A stretch of DNA of 36,023 nt from an uncultured Clostridia bacterium (GCA_947631315.1 CANRLA010000002.1:1-36023), one strand, 5' to 3'. Counted from the stretch's first letter, positions 8,174 through 17,200 are shown. Notes: generated from the sequence alone by a model not told the origin. Numbers and translations are program-made.

Positions 8174-10309
8174 TTATTCTCCTATAATCTTTAAAAAATC
8201 AGATATTAAACTTTCTTCTTTTATATCATCAATTACAATCAAAGTATCTCGTGCTCTTGAACAAGCTACATATATATTTTTTAAGTATCTTATAAATTCT
8301 GCTTTTCTACTTCTTTTTTGATTCTTGAGTTTTTCTAAATCATTAAACTCAAAGTCCTCTTCTCTCGATTTTTTTAACATCTTGGTTCCAAAAATTATAA
8401 CTGCTTTAAAATCCAATCCTATTGACTTTCCTATTGTTCCAACTCTTATACCATCTTTTTTTAAATTTGAATCTTTAAAATTACAAATTTCTATTCCATT
8501 ATTTCTTAATTCTTTTTCTACATAATTTATAATATTACTTCTTTCTCCCCATGGCGATACTAATAGTATTTCATTAGGTGTATATAATTTTTCACTAAGC
8601 ATCATAATAATATTATCAATAATTATTTTAGCTTCTGCTTTATCGCTGTCAGTTTTGATGTATATAGGTGGCTCATTACCAATGCGAATTGCATTTCCTA
8701 TATTAAACTTTAATTCTTCATCATTAATTTTTAATCCAAATAATTTTATATAAGATTGAATTCTTTTTAGCATTCTGTTGAGAGTTTTTACAATTATGTC
8801 TGTGTTTCTATAATTTCGATCAAATACTATTTTTTGAAAATTATACTTTCCTATATAAAAATCTGTTCTTTCATTGCTATCTATTATTTCATCATCGTTA
8901 TCTTGTTCTTTTTCATCATTAAACTGTAATTGTTGATAGTAATCACCAGCCATTACCATATATTTATTGTGGTCTAAACAAGCTATTAACGATTCTATCC
9001 AATCTTCATTTAATTGTTGCATTTCATCAACGAAAAAACCACCATACTTTTTCTTAATTTTACCACTACGAGTCATTTCTACAAACATTTTTCTTCTTGT
9101 ATTAAATGTTTCTGCTGTAGTTTTTCCCCTAAAACTACTATAATTTAATTCTATAAATTTATCAAATGTAATTACATTTAAATTACTAATCATTTTTCCA
9201 GTATTACTTGCTTGTATTCTAATATCATCTGCTAATTTATTATTAAAACATATTATTAAAAATTCTTTATCCTGATTTGCTTTTGCAACTTCATAAGCTT
9301 TTGCTAATAACATAATTGTTTTTCCGCTTCCTGCAACAGCTTTTATATATGTTCTAGTATTCATTCTAGTTAATACTGATTTTTGGTTTCCATCTAATTC
9401 ATATGCATCTAAAGGCTTAAATTCTATATTCGAGCTACGATTTGAAATATCTATACTTTTCGAATTAACATATTGTGGTATTAGCATTTGCTTTATACCA
9501 TAATCTTTATTATCATCTACTACAATGGAATTATTTTGTTTTATTTCTTCTTGTAAAGCCTCTATAAAAATATTATCATCTACTACAAACAAATTTTTTC
9601 GTCCACTACTCTCAATACCTTTGTTTAATAGAAGATACTTTTCTTTATCCTTACTAGTATTTATAATATAATATTTTTTATATCCAATATTCAAATTAAT
9701 TCCATCATTAGTTAACATTGAAGAATTAGAAAGTAGTTTATATGTATCATCTCCAAATGAAAGAGATCTCTTGAACTCCTCTAAATATTTTTTATTAGAA
9801 AAAAAATCATTATCACAACATACAAAAGATATAACTCCATAATTTTTCATTATTATAAAATTATTATTGCTAAATGTTTTTCCAGAATAGGTATTAATTA
9901 GCGAATTCATATATACTTCGATATCTAAATCTGCATTTTTTAATTTTTCTAACACACTATTTTCCACATTATTTTCACTAACAACATCATAGAAAGGTTT
10001 AATTACTATTTTATGATTAAAATACTTTTCTAATATTTTTAAATATTTTGGTGTTAATAAAGTAATTCTTTCAATAAATCTTTCTGACAAAACTCTTTCA
10101 AAATCAATTGAAACTGTATCTTCGGGTATTTTAGATAAAGCTACAAATCTATCATTTCTATCAGTTACTTTCCATCTTGAATGTATTACTTTATCTAGCC
10201 CTGAAATATAAATAATATCATCAATTTGAAATGGAACTCTATCAACTTTTAATTTTAATAAAGTCTCACCTATCATATTTCTTTTTACTATATATATATA
10301 ACTATTCAT
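8174..10309 (-). CDS. SF1 (UvrD/Rep-like) helicase with unknown N-terminal domain
   Basis: Residues 1 to about 295 show no motif I recognise. A superfamily 1A helicase follows, with AVAGSGKT at 324-331, VDEMQQ at 427-432, DRNYRN (motif IV region), GKSIGLDFK (motif V region) and ACSRARD (motif VI). The product is 711 residues. The gene is joined to drmA by a single intergenic base, so it is part of the DISARM-like unit. Class 2 DISARM loci carry a poorly characterised large protein, DrmE, at a comparable place. Whether this is a DrmE relative cannot be decided without a profile search. A 145-base gap separates it from the mcrC-like gene upstream; I see no convincing promoter there. Confidence 0.75.
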   Translation of the reverse strand: MNSYIYIVKRNMIGETLLKLKVDRVPFQIDDIIYISGLDKVIHSRWKVTDRNDRFVALSKIPEDTVSIDFERVLSERFIERITLLTPKYLKILEKYFNHKIVIKPFYDVVSENNVENSVLEKLKNADLDIEVYMNSLINTYSGKTFSNNNFIIMKNYGVISFVCCDNDFFSNKKYLEEFKRSLSFGDDTYKLLSNSSMLTNDGINLNIGYKKYYIINTSKDKEKYLLLNKGIESSGRKNLFVVDDNIFIEALQEEIKQNNSIVVDDNKDYGIKQMLIPQYVNSKSIDISNRSSNIEFKPLDAYELDGNQKSVLTRMNTRTYIKAVAGSGKTIMLLAKAYEVAKANQDKEFLIICFNNKLADDIRIQASNTGKMISNLNVITFDKFIELNYSSFRGKTTAETFNTRRKMFVEMTRSGKIKKKYGGFFVDEMQQLNEDWIESLIACLDHNKYMVMAGDYYQQLQFNDEKEQDNDDEIIDSNERTDFYIGKYNFQKIVFDRNYRNTDIIVKTLNRMLKRIQSYIKLFGLKINDEELKFNIGNAIRIGNEPPIYIKTDSDKAEAKIIIDNIIMMLSEKLYTPNEILLVSPWGERSNIINYVEKELRNNGIEICNFKDSNLKKDGIRVGTIGKSIGLDFKAVIIFGTKMLKKSREEDFEFNDLEKLKNQKRSRKAEFIRYLKNIYVACSRARDTLIVIDDIKEESLISDFLKIIGE

Positions 10310-10454
10310 TTTATTTTTTCCTTACAAATTAATAAATATTGCTCTCCTCTTTTTAATGTATATTTTTACATTAATTGTTCTATTTTATAAAATTATGTAA
10401 ATTTATATTTTTTTTAACTTTATTAGATGTTTATTTTTTTCGTTTATTTAATTA

Positions 10455-11921
10455 TTAGCTATACTCTTCCTCCAATCTCAACCTTTCAATATCCATTTTG
10501 TTTCCCTTCAAGTAGCAGTCAAATGCTTCTTTAGCAGGTATCTTTCTTACTTGTATTTTTTGAAGACCTAAATCATTTAACATCCCTAGTGAAACATAAC
10601 CTTTATGTTCAATTTCTTCTTTCTCTGTTGGCATTAAAAAGCAGTTATGAACATTTTCTATTCCATGTTCTATCAAAAAATTTTTATATGCAAGCTGATA
10701 CAAGTATTGTTTTGTTATTGCTTCAATTCCTGGCACTCCGCTAATAACTTTTCCTTCTTCTAGTACAGTGTAATAGTATTTTGCATCAAATATTATAAAA
10801 TAAAATTCTTCATCTTTTTCATAAATAGTTATTAAGTCAGGAATTAGTGTATCGCTTGCTGGCGCATCAGGCACACTCCAATATGGTTTTTCAATAATGT
10901 CTATCAGTCTTTGATTTTTATTATAATCATCATTAAGTTTCTTAGGCAATTTTATTTCTGAAAGTGGAGTTTTTAATTTATTATCAAAAATGTCAGCGCA
11001 AACTGTTTCCCACACTAGATTAAAACTATTTGTTCCAAACATTGAGAAACAGTCTAAATCATGCAGATGTCCGTTTTCATTTACATATGTGTACAATGCT
11101 TTTAATAGGAGTTGTTTTCTAGTATTAAATTCTACATTTAGCGCATTTTCTATGCGATATAATATATAATCTATATCTCCCAAATCAGATAAACTTTCTT
11201 CTGTTAATTCTACTTCTGTAATATCAAATATATTCAATAAATCTGCCTCTTCTAACTCTTTTGAAATTTCGCTTAAAACTACCTCATGTAATCTTTTTAT
11301 AAAATCTCTTTCATTTTGTACATTTTTCTTTGTTTGAAGTTCCACATAATATGGTTTATTTCTATTTAACATTGCAAATGTTTCATTAATAGTCTTATCC
11401 CAAAATATTTCTCCTCTTCCATTTGTTTCAACAACAGTATTTGAATTTGTATATAATCCATTATCATAATAATCATTTATTAAAAACAGTTGCAATGCTA
11501 ATAGATTAAAAGATTTTGAATCGTCATCTCCATTAAACATATGTATTATCTGCTCTTTTGAGCTATTATATTTTTGAAGAACTTTTATAACTTGTTTTAA
11601 TTCTTCTAGTGGATTACTATTGCTCATAATGTATTTAGGATAACATTTTAATATTTTATCTCCAACATTAATTATTCCTACAAAAGTAAATACATAATAG
11701 TTATTATCTTCTCCTATTTCAACATTTGTAATTTCTATATCTTCTTCTGCCAAATCGGTCATATCTTTTTGTTGATTATTTTTATTGACTAATTTTAAAA
11801 TTCCGTACTCTTTTAATTTTCTTATAATCGGAATTAATTCTTGCTCTGATTCAACTTTTAATAACTTGCCTAATTCCTTTTGCTTATATCTTTTCTGTTC
11901 TTGTACAAATGTTGATATCAT
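10455..11921 (-). CDS. LlaJI/McrC-like restriction endonuclease subunit
   Basis: The product is 488 residues. The first about 45 residues resemble a winged helix (KQKELGKLL followed by KLKEYGILKL). The C-terminal part holds a PD-(D/E)xK nuclease core, IPDLIT (Asp362) and FDAKYY (Asp379, Lys381), with the downstream GIEAITKQYLYQLAY helix typical of McrC/LlaJI nucleases. It should act as the DNA-cutting partner of the neighbouring McrB-like GTPase. Start and stop overlap the mcrB-like gene by four bases (ATGA), with GAGGAG as ribosome binding site. In LlaJI-type systems such a pair cuts unmodified target sites protected by cognate C5 methyltransferases; in McrBC systems it cuts modified DNA. 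The adjacent cytosine methyltransferase favours the former. Confidence 0.8.
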   Translation of the reverse strand: MISTFVQEQKRYKQKELGKLLKVESEQELIPIIRKLKEYGILKLVNKNNQQKDMTDLAEEDIEITNVEIGEDNNYYVFTFVGIINVGDKILKCYPKYIMSNSNPLEELKQVIKVLQKYNSSKEQIIHMFNGDDDSKSFNLLALQLFLINDYYDNGLYTNSNTVVETNGRGEIFWDKTINETFAMLNRNKPYYVELQTKKNVQNERDFIKRLHEVVLSEISKELEEADLLNIFDITEVELTEESLSDLGDIDYILYRIENALNVEFNTRKQLLLKALYTYVNENGHLHDLDCFSMFGTNSFNLVWETVCADIFDNKLKTPLSEIKLPKKLNDDYNKNQRLIDIIEKPYWSVPDAPASDTLIPDLITIYEKDEEFYFIIFDAKYYYTVLEEGKVISGVPGIEAITKQYLYQLAYKNFLIEHGIENVHNCFLMPTEKEEIEHKGYVSLGMLNDLGLQKIQVRKIPAKEAFDCYLKGNKMDIERLRLEEEYS

Positions 11922-14137
11922 TTTTGGTTCTCCTCTACCTTATCATCATTAAATTGACTACTAATTTCGCTGTCAAATATGTACACACCTTGTTCGTCAA
12001 ATTCATTGCATATTGAAGAATATTTAGTATTATCTTTAAAAAGTGATTTTCTCTTTTGTTTTGCTGCATCTTCAAACAAATACATTAAAATTTTGCTCTT
12101 AAATGTTGTTATAAATTTTTCTTTATCTATTTCTCCTTTTTCATCTGCTTTTATTATTTTTTCAGATAAGAAATATGGTCCTAGAAGCTTATCCTCATTT
12201 ACATTTAAAGAAATTAATTTATCATTTATTGCTTTTCTCAATTTGTTCCATTCTACTTTACGACTCTTGTCGCCCTTTCCTAATATAACAAATCTTTCTG
12301 ATATTTTCTCTTCATTTTCATCTATTCCTATATATTTAAAATCCCATCTTCTCTTAAAAGCTGTATCCAATGGATATACACCTTGGTCTGCACTATTCAT
12401 AGTTGCCCAAATAAACATATTATCCGGTATATAAATTTTATTATAATCTTGTGACTCTCCTCCTAATTCTTTAGCAAGATATTTTTTTATATCTTCTGAT
12501 GCTTCTATTGGATATTCACTTACATTATTTTCATCACGATCCAATAGTTGAAATACATCTCCAAATACTGCTGCAACATCAGCCCTATTTATTTCCTCTA
12601 TTATTAGCAAATATGGTTTTATATTATCTGTTCTACTATTTTTTATTGCCTTTACAAAAAGACGCATAAATGGTCCTGGTACATATTCGTACGTTATTTC
12701 ATTTTTTCCATCTTCATTCTTATATGGAACTGGTTTATAAGTTCCTACAAAATTAGCATAAGAGTAGTCCGGATGAAATGTTACTCTTTCATAATTTTCT
12801 TCATTTCCATCCTTTAATAAATCTTTACTTTCTTCATTTAGACTAAAACTTTTTCCTGTTCCTGGTGCTCCGAAAATAATACGATTTCTACTATATTTAC
12901 TATTATATCCCGTTTTAAAATCTTCATATTTTACTGTTTCTACTCTTTCTTGATGAGGTACAATTTTATATAGCACTTCATTATCATCTTTCATTTGAAC
13001 AAATTCACCTAAAGCAATTCCTTTGCTTAATTCTGTGTTATAAGAATCATTTAATCCCGCTTTTTTTACTATTTCAGTTTTATTATATCCTTTTAAATTT
13101 ATTAATGCTCCATATTTTATTCCAAATAGTTGAATTCCGGAATTTTTTGTATATTTAGAATTATTACTAAAAGATTTTAAAATGTCTGCTAATTGTTCTT
13201 CAGTATAATCTTCAATTTCAATAGTTTCTCTATTAAACACACTTTCAATATATTTTAAAAGTTTTGGTTCTTTGCTTAAATCCGTTGGAGAATTTACTAT
13301 TAATTTAGGTGCATATTTCTTCATTTTCTCTAATGTTAATTCATCGCTGTCGTTTGTATCTTCTAGAATTAATTTCATATATTTTTTATTCGTATTATCT
13401 TCCTTTTCTTCAGTTAACCAATAATTCTTTTTTATCTCTAAATCAGAATATTTTATGTCTTTCTTTTCAACTCTAACTTTATACTTTATTTTACCACTTG
13501 GTTTTGACATATAAATATAAATAATATCATTTACATTACATTTTATATTTTGTCCCCATTCAATAAAACCTTGCTCTTTAAAACATAATTCATGGTTATA
13601 CATTTTAGGATTTGCAGATATTATCCAAGAATTTTTCTTTTCATCAGCATTAACTTCTAAATTTATTTGCAATGTTATATATATAATTTTTTCTGATTTA
13701 TTTTTTTCAAATATTATATTAGTTAATTTTGGAATTGCTATATTTCTCAATAATTTTTTAAAGATTTCATTTTCTGCCCTTACATAATATCTACTTCTGT
13801 CTATAAAATTTTTTAAATCTATAAATAAATCTTCTTCACTCAATTCCTCTATTTTTTTATAATTTTGTTCCCAAAGTTTAATAGAAACTTTTTTATATTT
13901 GTTTATTTTTTGAAAAGCATATTCTAATTTTACTTGGTTTATATATGTTATTAAATTTTCTTTATCAAATTTATAACGATATCCACTATCAAATTCAAAA
14001 AAGGAATTAAATTCTTCTTCTTTGCTCTTTGAGCCTACAAATAATTTTGCTTCTCCAGCACCTGTTTCACTACTTATCTTCATATCATTACTTACAAAGC
14101 TTGATGGTAAACTTTTTACAACTAAAATATTATTCAT
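11918..14137 (-). CDS. McrB-like AAA+ GTPase with an EVE-like N-terminal domain
   Basis: The C-terminal half of this 739-residue protein is a McrB-family motor: Walker A FGAPGTGKS at 422-430, Walker B LIIEEINRAD at 511-520, then WATMNSADQG and LDTAFKRRWDF near 575-600. Around residues 170-230, WIISANPKMY through VNDIIYIYMS and KIKYKVRV resembles an EVE/PUA-like domain. Such domains are fused to McrB motors and read modified bases. The motor would hexamerise, translocate on DNA and activate the mcrC-like nuclease encoded directly downstream with a four-base overlap. AGGAGAG precedes the start. The gene follows the cytosine methyltransferase by 118 bases. Confidence 0.85.
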   Translation of the reverse strand: MNNILVVKSLPSSFVSNDMKISSETGAGEAKLFVGSKSKEEEFNSFFEFDSGYRYKFDKENLITYINQVKLEYAFQKINKYKKVSIKLWEQNYKKIEELSEEDLFIDLKNFIDRSRYYVRAENEIFKKLLRNIAIPKLTNIIFEKNKSEKIIYITLQINLEVNADEKKNSWIISANPKMYNHELCFKEQGFIEWGQNIKCNVNDIIYIYMSKPSGKIKYKVRVEKKDIKYSDLEIKKNYWLTEEKEDNTNKKYMKLILEDTNDSDELTLEKMKKYAPKLIVNSPTDLSKEPKLLKYIESVFNRETIEIEDYTEEQLADILKSFSNNSKYTKNSGIQLFGIKYGALINLKGYNKTEIVKKAGLNDSYNTELSKGIALGEFVQMKDDNEVLYKIVPHQERVETVKYEDFKTGYNSKYSRNRIIFGAPGTGKSFSLNEESKDLLKDGNEENYERVTFHPDYSYANFVGTYKPVPYKNEDGKNEITYEYVPGPFMRLFVKAIKNSRTDNIKPYLLIIEEINRADVAAVFGDVFQLLDRDENNVSEYPIEASEDIKKYLAKELGGESQDYNKIYIPDNMFIWATMNSADQGVYPLDTAFKRRWDFKYIGIDENEEKISERFVILGKGDKSRKVEWNKLRKAINDKLISLNVNEDKLLGPYFLSEKIIKADEKGEIDKEKFITTFKSKILMYLFEDAAKQKRKSLFKDNTKYSSICNEFDEQGVYIFDSEISSQFNDDKVEENQK

Positions 14138-14255
14138 TTTTTACTCTCCTATTTTTTTATTTACTATATAAAAATCTAAAAAGATTATTTTCTCTGTACT
14201 AATCTTCGTTTTTTCTATCTCTTTTTTCTGTTATTATTCTCATTATTATTTTTCA

Positions 14256-16010
14256 TTAGTTTTTCTCATCAAAGTCATAAGTTTCTAATATTTTTGTCAT
14301 TATTGCTATAAGGACATCTACTACTATTGAATTTCCTGCTTGTTGATACATAGATGTATCTGATACTACAATTTGAAAACTATCACAAAATCCCATTAAT
14401 CTTAGACATTCTCTAGGCGTTAGCTTTCTCAGCCTTCCCCTTGTTGTAACATAATTATCTACACCTGCTCTGTGCATCTTGTGCATAGTTGTTAGCAAAG
14501 GTCTAGCAATTGGCAAATCAATTTCGGGTTTTGAGTAAAAGCTCTTTGTTCCTGTAGATAAAACATATTTTTCTACTTTTTCTGAAAGGAAGTATTTTTC
14601 TAAATCCTGCATCGTTTTTTCCATATCTTCGTTTTCTTCAACAAATACAAAATCTCCGTGCCAATTAAATTGTTGATTTTTCTTTTGGCATAATGATACT
14701 TCCCCATCAATTTGCGTATATTTTTTCGTAAGATTTTTCTCATTGGTTACAAATTCTACACCCTTTTTGGGTAAATAATATTTTCCAGAAACGTTATCTA
14801 CTAAGAAATCCTGCAATGTTTTATCTAAAGGTACTGGGTCAGGAAACTCAAATTCTTTTTTCAATTTTAAATCATTCCTAAATCCAACTACAAAAATTCT
14901 TTCTCTATTTTGTGGGATTCCAAAGTCTTTTGCATTTAATACTGCAGGCTTCCAAGTATATTCTAAGTCAGTAAAAACATTTTTCATTACCTCCCATGTT
15001 CGTCCTTCATCATTACTCAAAACAGCTTTTACATTCTCATATATAAAGACTTTTGGTTTTATTTCAGAAATTAATCTTGCAAATTCATAAAACAATGTTC
15101 CTCTAGTATCTTCCAATCCTCTTTGTTTTCCTACCAAACTAAATGATTGACAAGGACTCCCACCTACAAATAAGTCTACTTTATCCTTATACTGATTTCC
15201 ATCCAAAAAAGATACATTCCAATGGAAATTTTCTTCACTGACATCATAATTCGCCATATAGCTTTTTTTTACTTTATTTTGCTCATTTTTACCAGCATAT
15301 AATTTATCTACATATTCTTTTTTTCCTTTATAGTCTAATTTTTCCAGCTCATTATGAATTTTTAATGTATTTATTCTTTCGTGTAACATTCCTAAATATT
15401 CGCAAACTTCTTTAACATCTTTTTGAATTTTCTTAAAATTACTTCTTTCTGATATATCTTTAATAAGATTTATTTCTCCAAGCACTGTGCCCCAGTTTAA
15501 GTTATCACTAGATTTGACCTTATCTTTATCTATATTTTTCTTATTATCTTTTGAAAAATCATTGATAATTCTTAATGTAATTTTTATTTGTTCAAATTTT
15601 GAATTTATACTATCATCTTTTAACTCTTCTATTATTTTTTGCAGATTCTCATATTCTTTTTTCTTATTTTTCTTGGTTTTTTCATTTAATGTTTTCTTTA
15701 AGATATTTAGTAAATTATTTTTTAGTTCTTGTATTTCAATGTTATTAATATTATCTTCTACTTTAAAAAGTTTACTTTCACAGCTTTTTAATTGTTTTGT
15801 AAATTGCTCTTCATCCTTTATATTATTAACTATCTTTTTTAAGTTTTTAAATTCCTCATCTATCTCTTTTATATTGTCATCAATGTTTTTTGAAAGTATA
15901 TCTACATCTCCATTGTCACAGGCAAAAACGATTGTATGCTCTAATTGCATTCTATCTAGTGCATGTTCTATTGCTCCTATTCCACTAAAAGCTGTCGCTA
16001 ACCTAATCAT
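14256..16010 (-). CDS. C5-cytosine DNA methyltransferase with a long coiled-coil insert
   Basis: Methylates cytosine at C5 in DNA using SAM. Visible motifs are I (FSGIG at 8-12), IV (GGSPCQSFS with catalytic Cys287), VI (YENVKAV, 324-330), VIII (PQNRERIF, 366-373), and IX/X at the end (LTPRECLRLMGF and QQAGNSI). Between motif I/II and motif IV, residues about 40-235 form a Lys/Glu/Asn-rich, heptad-like insert not needed for catalysis in simple enzymes, raising the length to 584. It is the first gene of the island and has its own promoter just upstream. It could be the DISARM methylase (DrmMII type), the protecting enzyme of the LlaJI-like nuclease, or both. The target sequence cannot be read from the protein. 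Confidence 0.88.
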   Translation of the reverse strand: MIRLATAFSGIGAIEHALDRMQLEHTIVFACDNGDVDILSKNIDDNIKEIDEEFKNLKKIVNNIKDEEQFTKQLKSCESKLFKVEDNINNIEIQELKNNLLNILKKTLNEKTKKNKKKEYENLQKIIEELKDDSINSKFEQIKITLRIINDFSKDNKKNIDKDKVKSSDNLNWGTVLGEINLIKDISERSNFKKIQKDVKEVCEYLGMLHERINTLKIHNELEKLDYKGKKEYVDKLYAGKNEQNKVKKSYMANYDVSEENFHWNVSFLDGNQYKDKVDLFVGGSPCQSFSLVGKQRGLEDTRGTLFYEFARLISEIKPKVFIYENVKAVLSNDEGRTWEVMKNVFTDLEYTWKPAVLNAKDFGIPQNRERIFVVGFRNDLKLKKEFEFPDPVPLDKTLQDFLVDNVSGKYYLPKKGVEFVTNEKNLTKKYTQIDGEVSLCQKKNQQFNWHGDFVFVEENEDMEKTMQDLEKYFLSEKVEKYVLSTGTKSFYSKPEIDLPIARPLLTTMHKMHRAGVDNYVTTRGRLRKLTPRECLRLMGFCDSFQIVVSDTSMYQQAGNSIVVDVLIAIMTKILETYDFDEKN

Positions 16011-16055
16011 TAATTTCCTCTTTTCTATTGTTCATTAATAAAATTTCTATCATAT

Positions 16056-16084
16056 TTTATATCATAAATTGTTTTTTTTAACAA
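16056..16084 (-). promoter_or_regulatory. predicted sigma-A promoter of the defence island
   Basis: On the minus strand, TTGTTA (16084-16079) is separated by 17 bases from TATAAA (16061-16056), about 45 bases upstream of the methyltransferase start. The -35 region lies inside an AT-rich inverted repeat (AATTGTT/AACAATA) that could bind a regulator. No other good promoter is evident until the end of the island. Confidence 0.55.
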
Positions 16085-16109
16085 TAAATTATCTAAATTT
16101 GTAATATTA

Positions 16110-16174
16110 ATTAAAAAAATAAAAAACTGCCCATTTGTAATTTAAGATAATTCTTGAATTACAATTGACAGTTT
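16110..16174 (-). terminator. Rho-independent terminator after the SPFH/small membrane protein genes
   Basis: An imperfect stem pairs AAACTG with CAGTTT at its base and ATTGTAATT with AAATTACAA further in. It is followed on the minus strand by a U-rich tract. It sits just after the 49-residue membrane protein and just before the island promoter, so it marks the boundary between the housekeeping block and the defence island. Confidence 0.75.
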
Positions 16175-16189
16175 TATAATCTATTCGTT

Positions 16190-16339
16190 CTATTTATGTC
16201 TTTTTGGTTTATATTTAGCCTTAGATTTAGATTCCTTTTTCTTTTTCAATACTAAGATTATTCCTACTAATGATACTATTAATAATATGACTAATACAAT
16301 TATAGGAATATCTCCTGTTTTTAATATCTCTAGTTTCAT
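16190..16339 (-). CDS. 49-residue single-pass membrane protein
   Basis: This short gene has a clear ribosome binding site (AAAGGA, eight bases before ATG) and starts 12 bases after the SPFH stop. The peptide begins MKLEILKTGD, then has one hydrophobic helix of about 22 residues (IPIIVLVILLIVSLVGIILVL) and a highly basic tail ending in RHK. The order TGD - hydrophobic segment - positive tail resembles the cell-wall sorting end of an LPXTG protein without its front part (the motif would be ILKTG, with no proline). It may be a small membrane partner of the SPFH protein or a detached anchor. I do not recognise a named family. Confidence 0.7.
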   Translation of the reverse strand: MKLEILKTGDIPIIVLVILLIVSLVGIILVLKKKKESKSKAKYKPKRHK

Positions 16340-16351
16340 AAAAAAATTCCT

Positions 16352-17101
16352 TTATTCTTTTTTTCCTCTTTCTGCAATTCCTTTTAATGCTTCTAGTCCT
16401 TCAACTGGAACTGCAAAAATTACTGTATTTGATTGATCTGAGCTTAAATCATTTAACGTTGATAGTGTTCTTAAATGAAGTGCTCCTGGTGCCTCACTTA
16501 AAACTTTTGCTGCTTGTGCTAGATTGTTTGAAGCCTCAACTTCACCAGCTGCTTTTGTGATAACTGCTTGTTTTTCTCTTTCCGCTTCTGCTACTTTAGC
16601 AATAACTCTTTTCATTTCTTCAGGAAGTGCAACATCTTTAAGTTCAACATTTTCAACTTTTATACCCCATGGATCAGTTGCTTCATCTACTATCTTACAT
16701 ATTTCTGTGCTTAATTTATCTCTTTGTGTTAATAATTCATCTAAAGAAACAGAACCTACTATATTTCTCATAGTTGTTTGAGCTAATTGACTTACTGCAT
16801 AGTTAAAATTTTCAACTGCAAGTACTGCTTTTGATGCATCAAATATTTTATAATATAAAACTGCATTTATTCTAATTGATACATTGTCTTTAGTAATAGC
16901 TTCTTGCTCAGGTACATCAACTGTTTTTGTTCTAATATCAATCTTTTTATATGAATAAAATATTGGAAAAACAAAATGCCATCCTGGCTCTAACATTTTC
17001 TTAAATTTACCACAGAAAAATAATACTCCTCTTTCATATTCATTAATTTGTTTTATTGATATTAATACAATTATTAAAATAAGAATGGTTAAAGTTATCA
17101 T
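16352..17101 (-). CDS. SPFH/stomatin-family membrane protein (slipin)
   Basis: A 249-residue protein with an N-terminal membrane helix (residues 2-20, ITLTILILIIVLISI) followed by an SPFH domain. Typical stretches are INEYERGVLFFCGKF, LEPGWHFVFP, DVPEQEAITKDNV and NVELKDVALPEEM. An Ala/Glu-rich coiled coil (AEAEREKQAVITKAAGE) follows. Such proteins form oligomers at the inner membrane and organise membrane microdomains or control proteases. I set the start at 17101 because AGGAGGGGAG lies seven bases upstream; a longer frame to 17131 has no such site. No NfeD partner is visible; instead the small membrane protein is encoded immediately downstream. Confidence 0.88.
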   Translation of the reverse strand: MITLTILILIIVLISIKQINEYERGVLFFCGKFKKMLEPGWHFVFPIFYSYKKIDIRTKTVDVPEQEAITKDNVSIRINAVLYYKIFDASKAVLAVENFNYAVSQLAQTTMRNIVGSVSLDELLTQRDKLSTEICKIVDEATDPWGIKVENVELKDVALPEEMKRVIAKVAEAEREKQAVITKAAGEVEASNNLAQAAKVLSEAPGALHLRTLSTLNDLSSDQSNTVIFAVPVEGLEALKGIAERGKKE

Positions 17102-17127
17102 TTTTATCTCCCCTCCTAAAATAAAAA

Positions 17128-17200
17128 GCAATTAATTAAATAATAATTAAAAATTCTTAAAACTACTTTTTCTTAAGTATAATTACATTTAATTAATTGC
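17128..17200 (-). terminator. long-looped hairpin with U-tract directly in front of the SPFH ribosome binding site
   Basis: Perfect 14-base arms (17187-17200 and 17128-17141, GCAATTAATTAAAT and its complement) enclose about 45 bases, which contain a smaller CTTAA/TTAAG hairpin. On the minus strand the stem is followed by TTTTTATTTT and then the AGGAGGGGAG of the SPFH gene. It can act as terminator for the ferredoxin gene. Because the SPFH ribosome binding site follows directly, it may also act as an attenuator. Confidence 0.6.

Noticed and set aside
11979..12434. 151-codon open frame on the plus strand opposite the mcrB-like gene
   Set aside because: It is an antisense shadow of the conserved AAA+ region, and its codons mirror the real gene.
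14138..14255. 13-codon frame (MKNNNENNNRKKR) overlapping the methyltransferase stop
   Set aside because: It is too short and low in complexity, with no downstream continuation. It is probably just AT-rich leader sequence before the mcrB-like gene.
15487..16038. 183-codon open frame on the plus strand opposite the cytosine methyltransferase
   Set aside because: It is a hydrophobic, Ser/Phe-rich antisense shadow of the Lys/Glu-rich coiled-coil insert, with no ribosome binding site.
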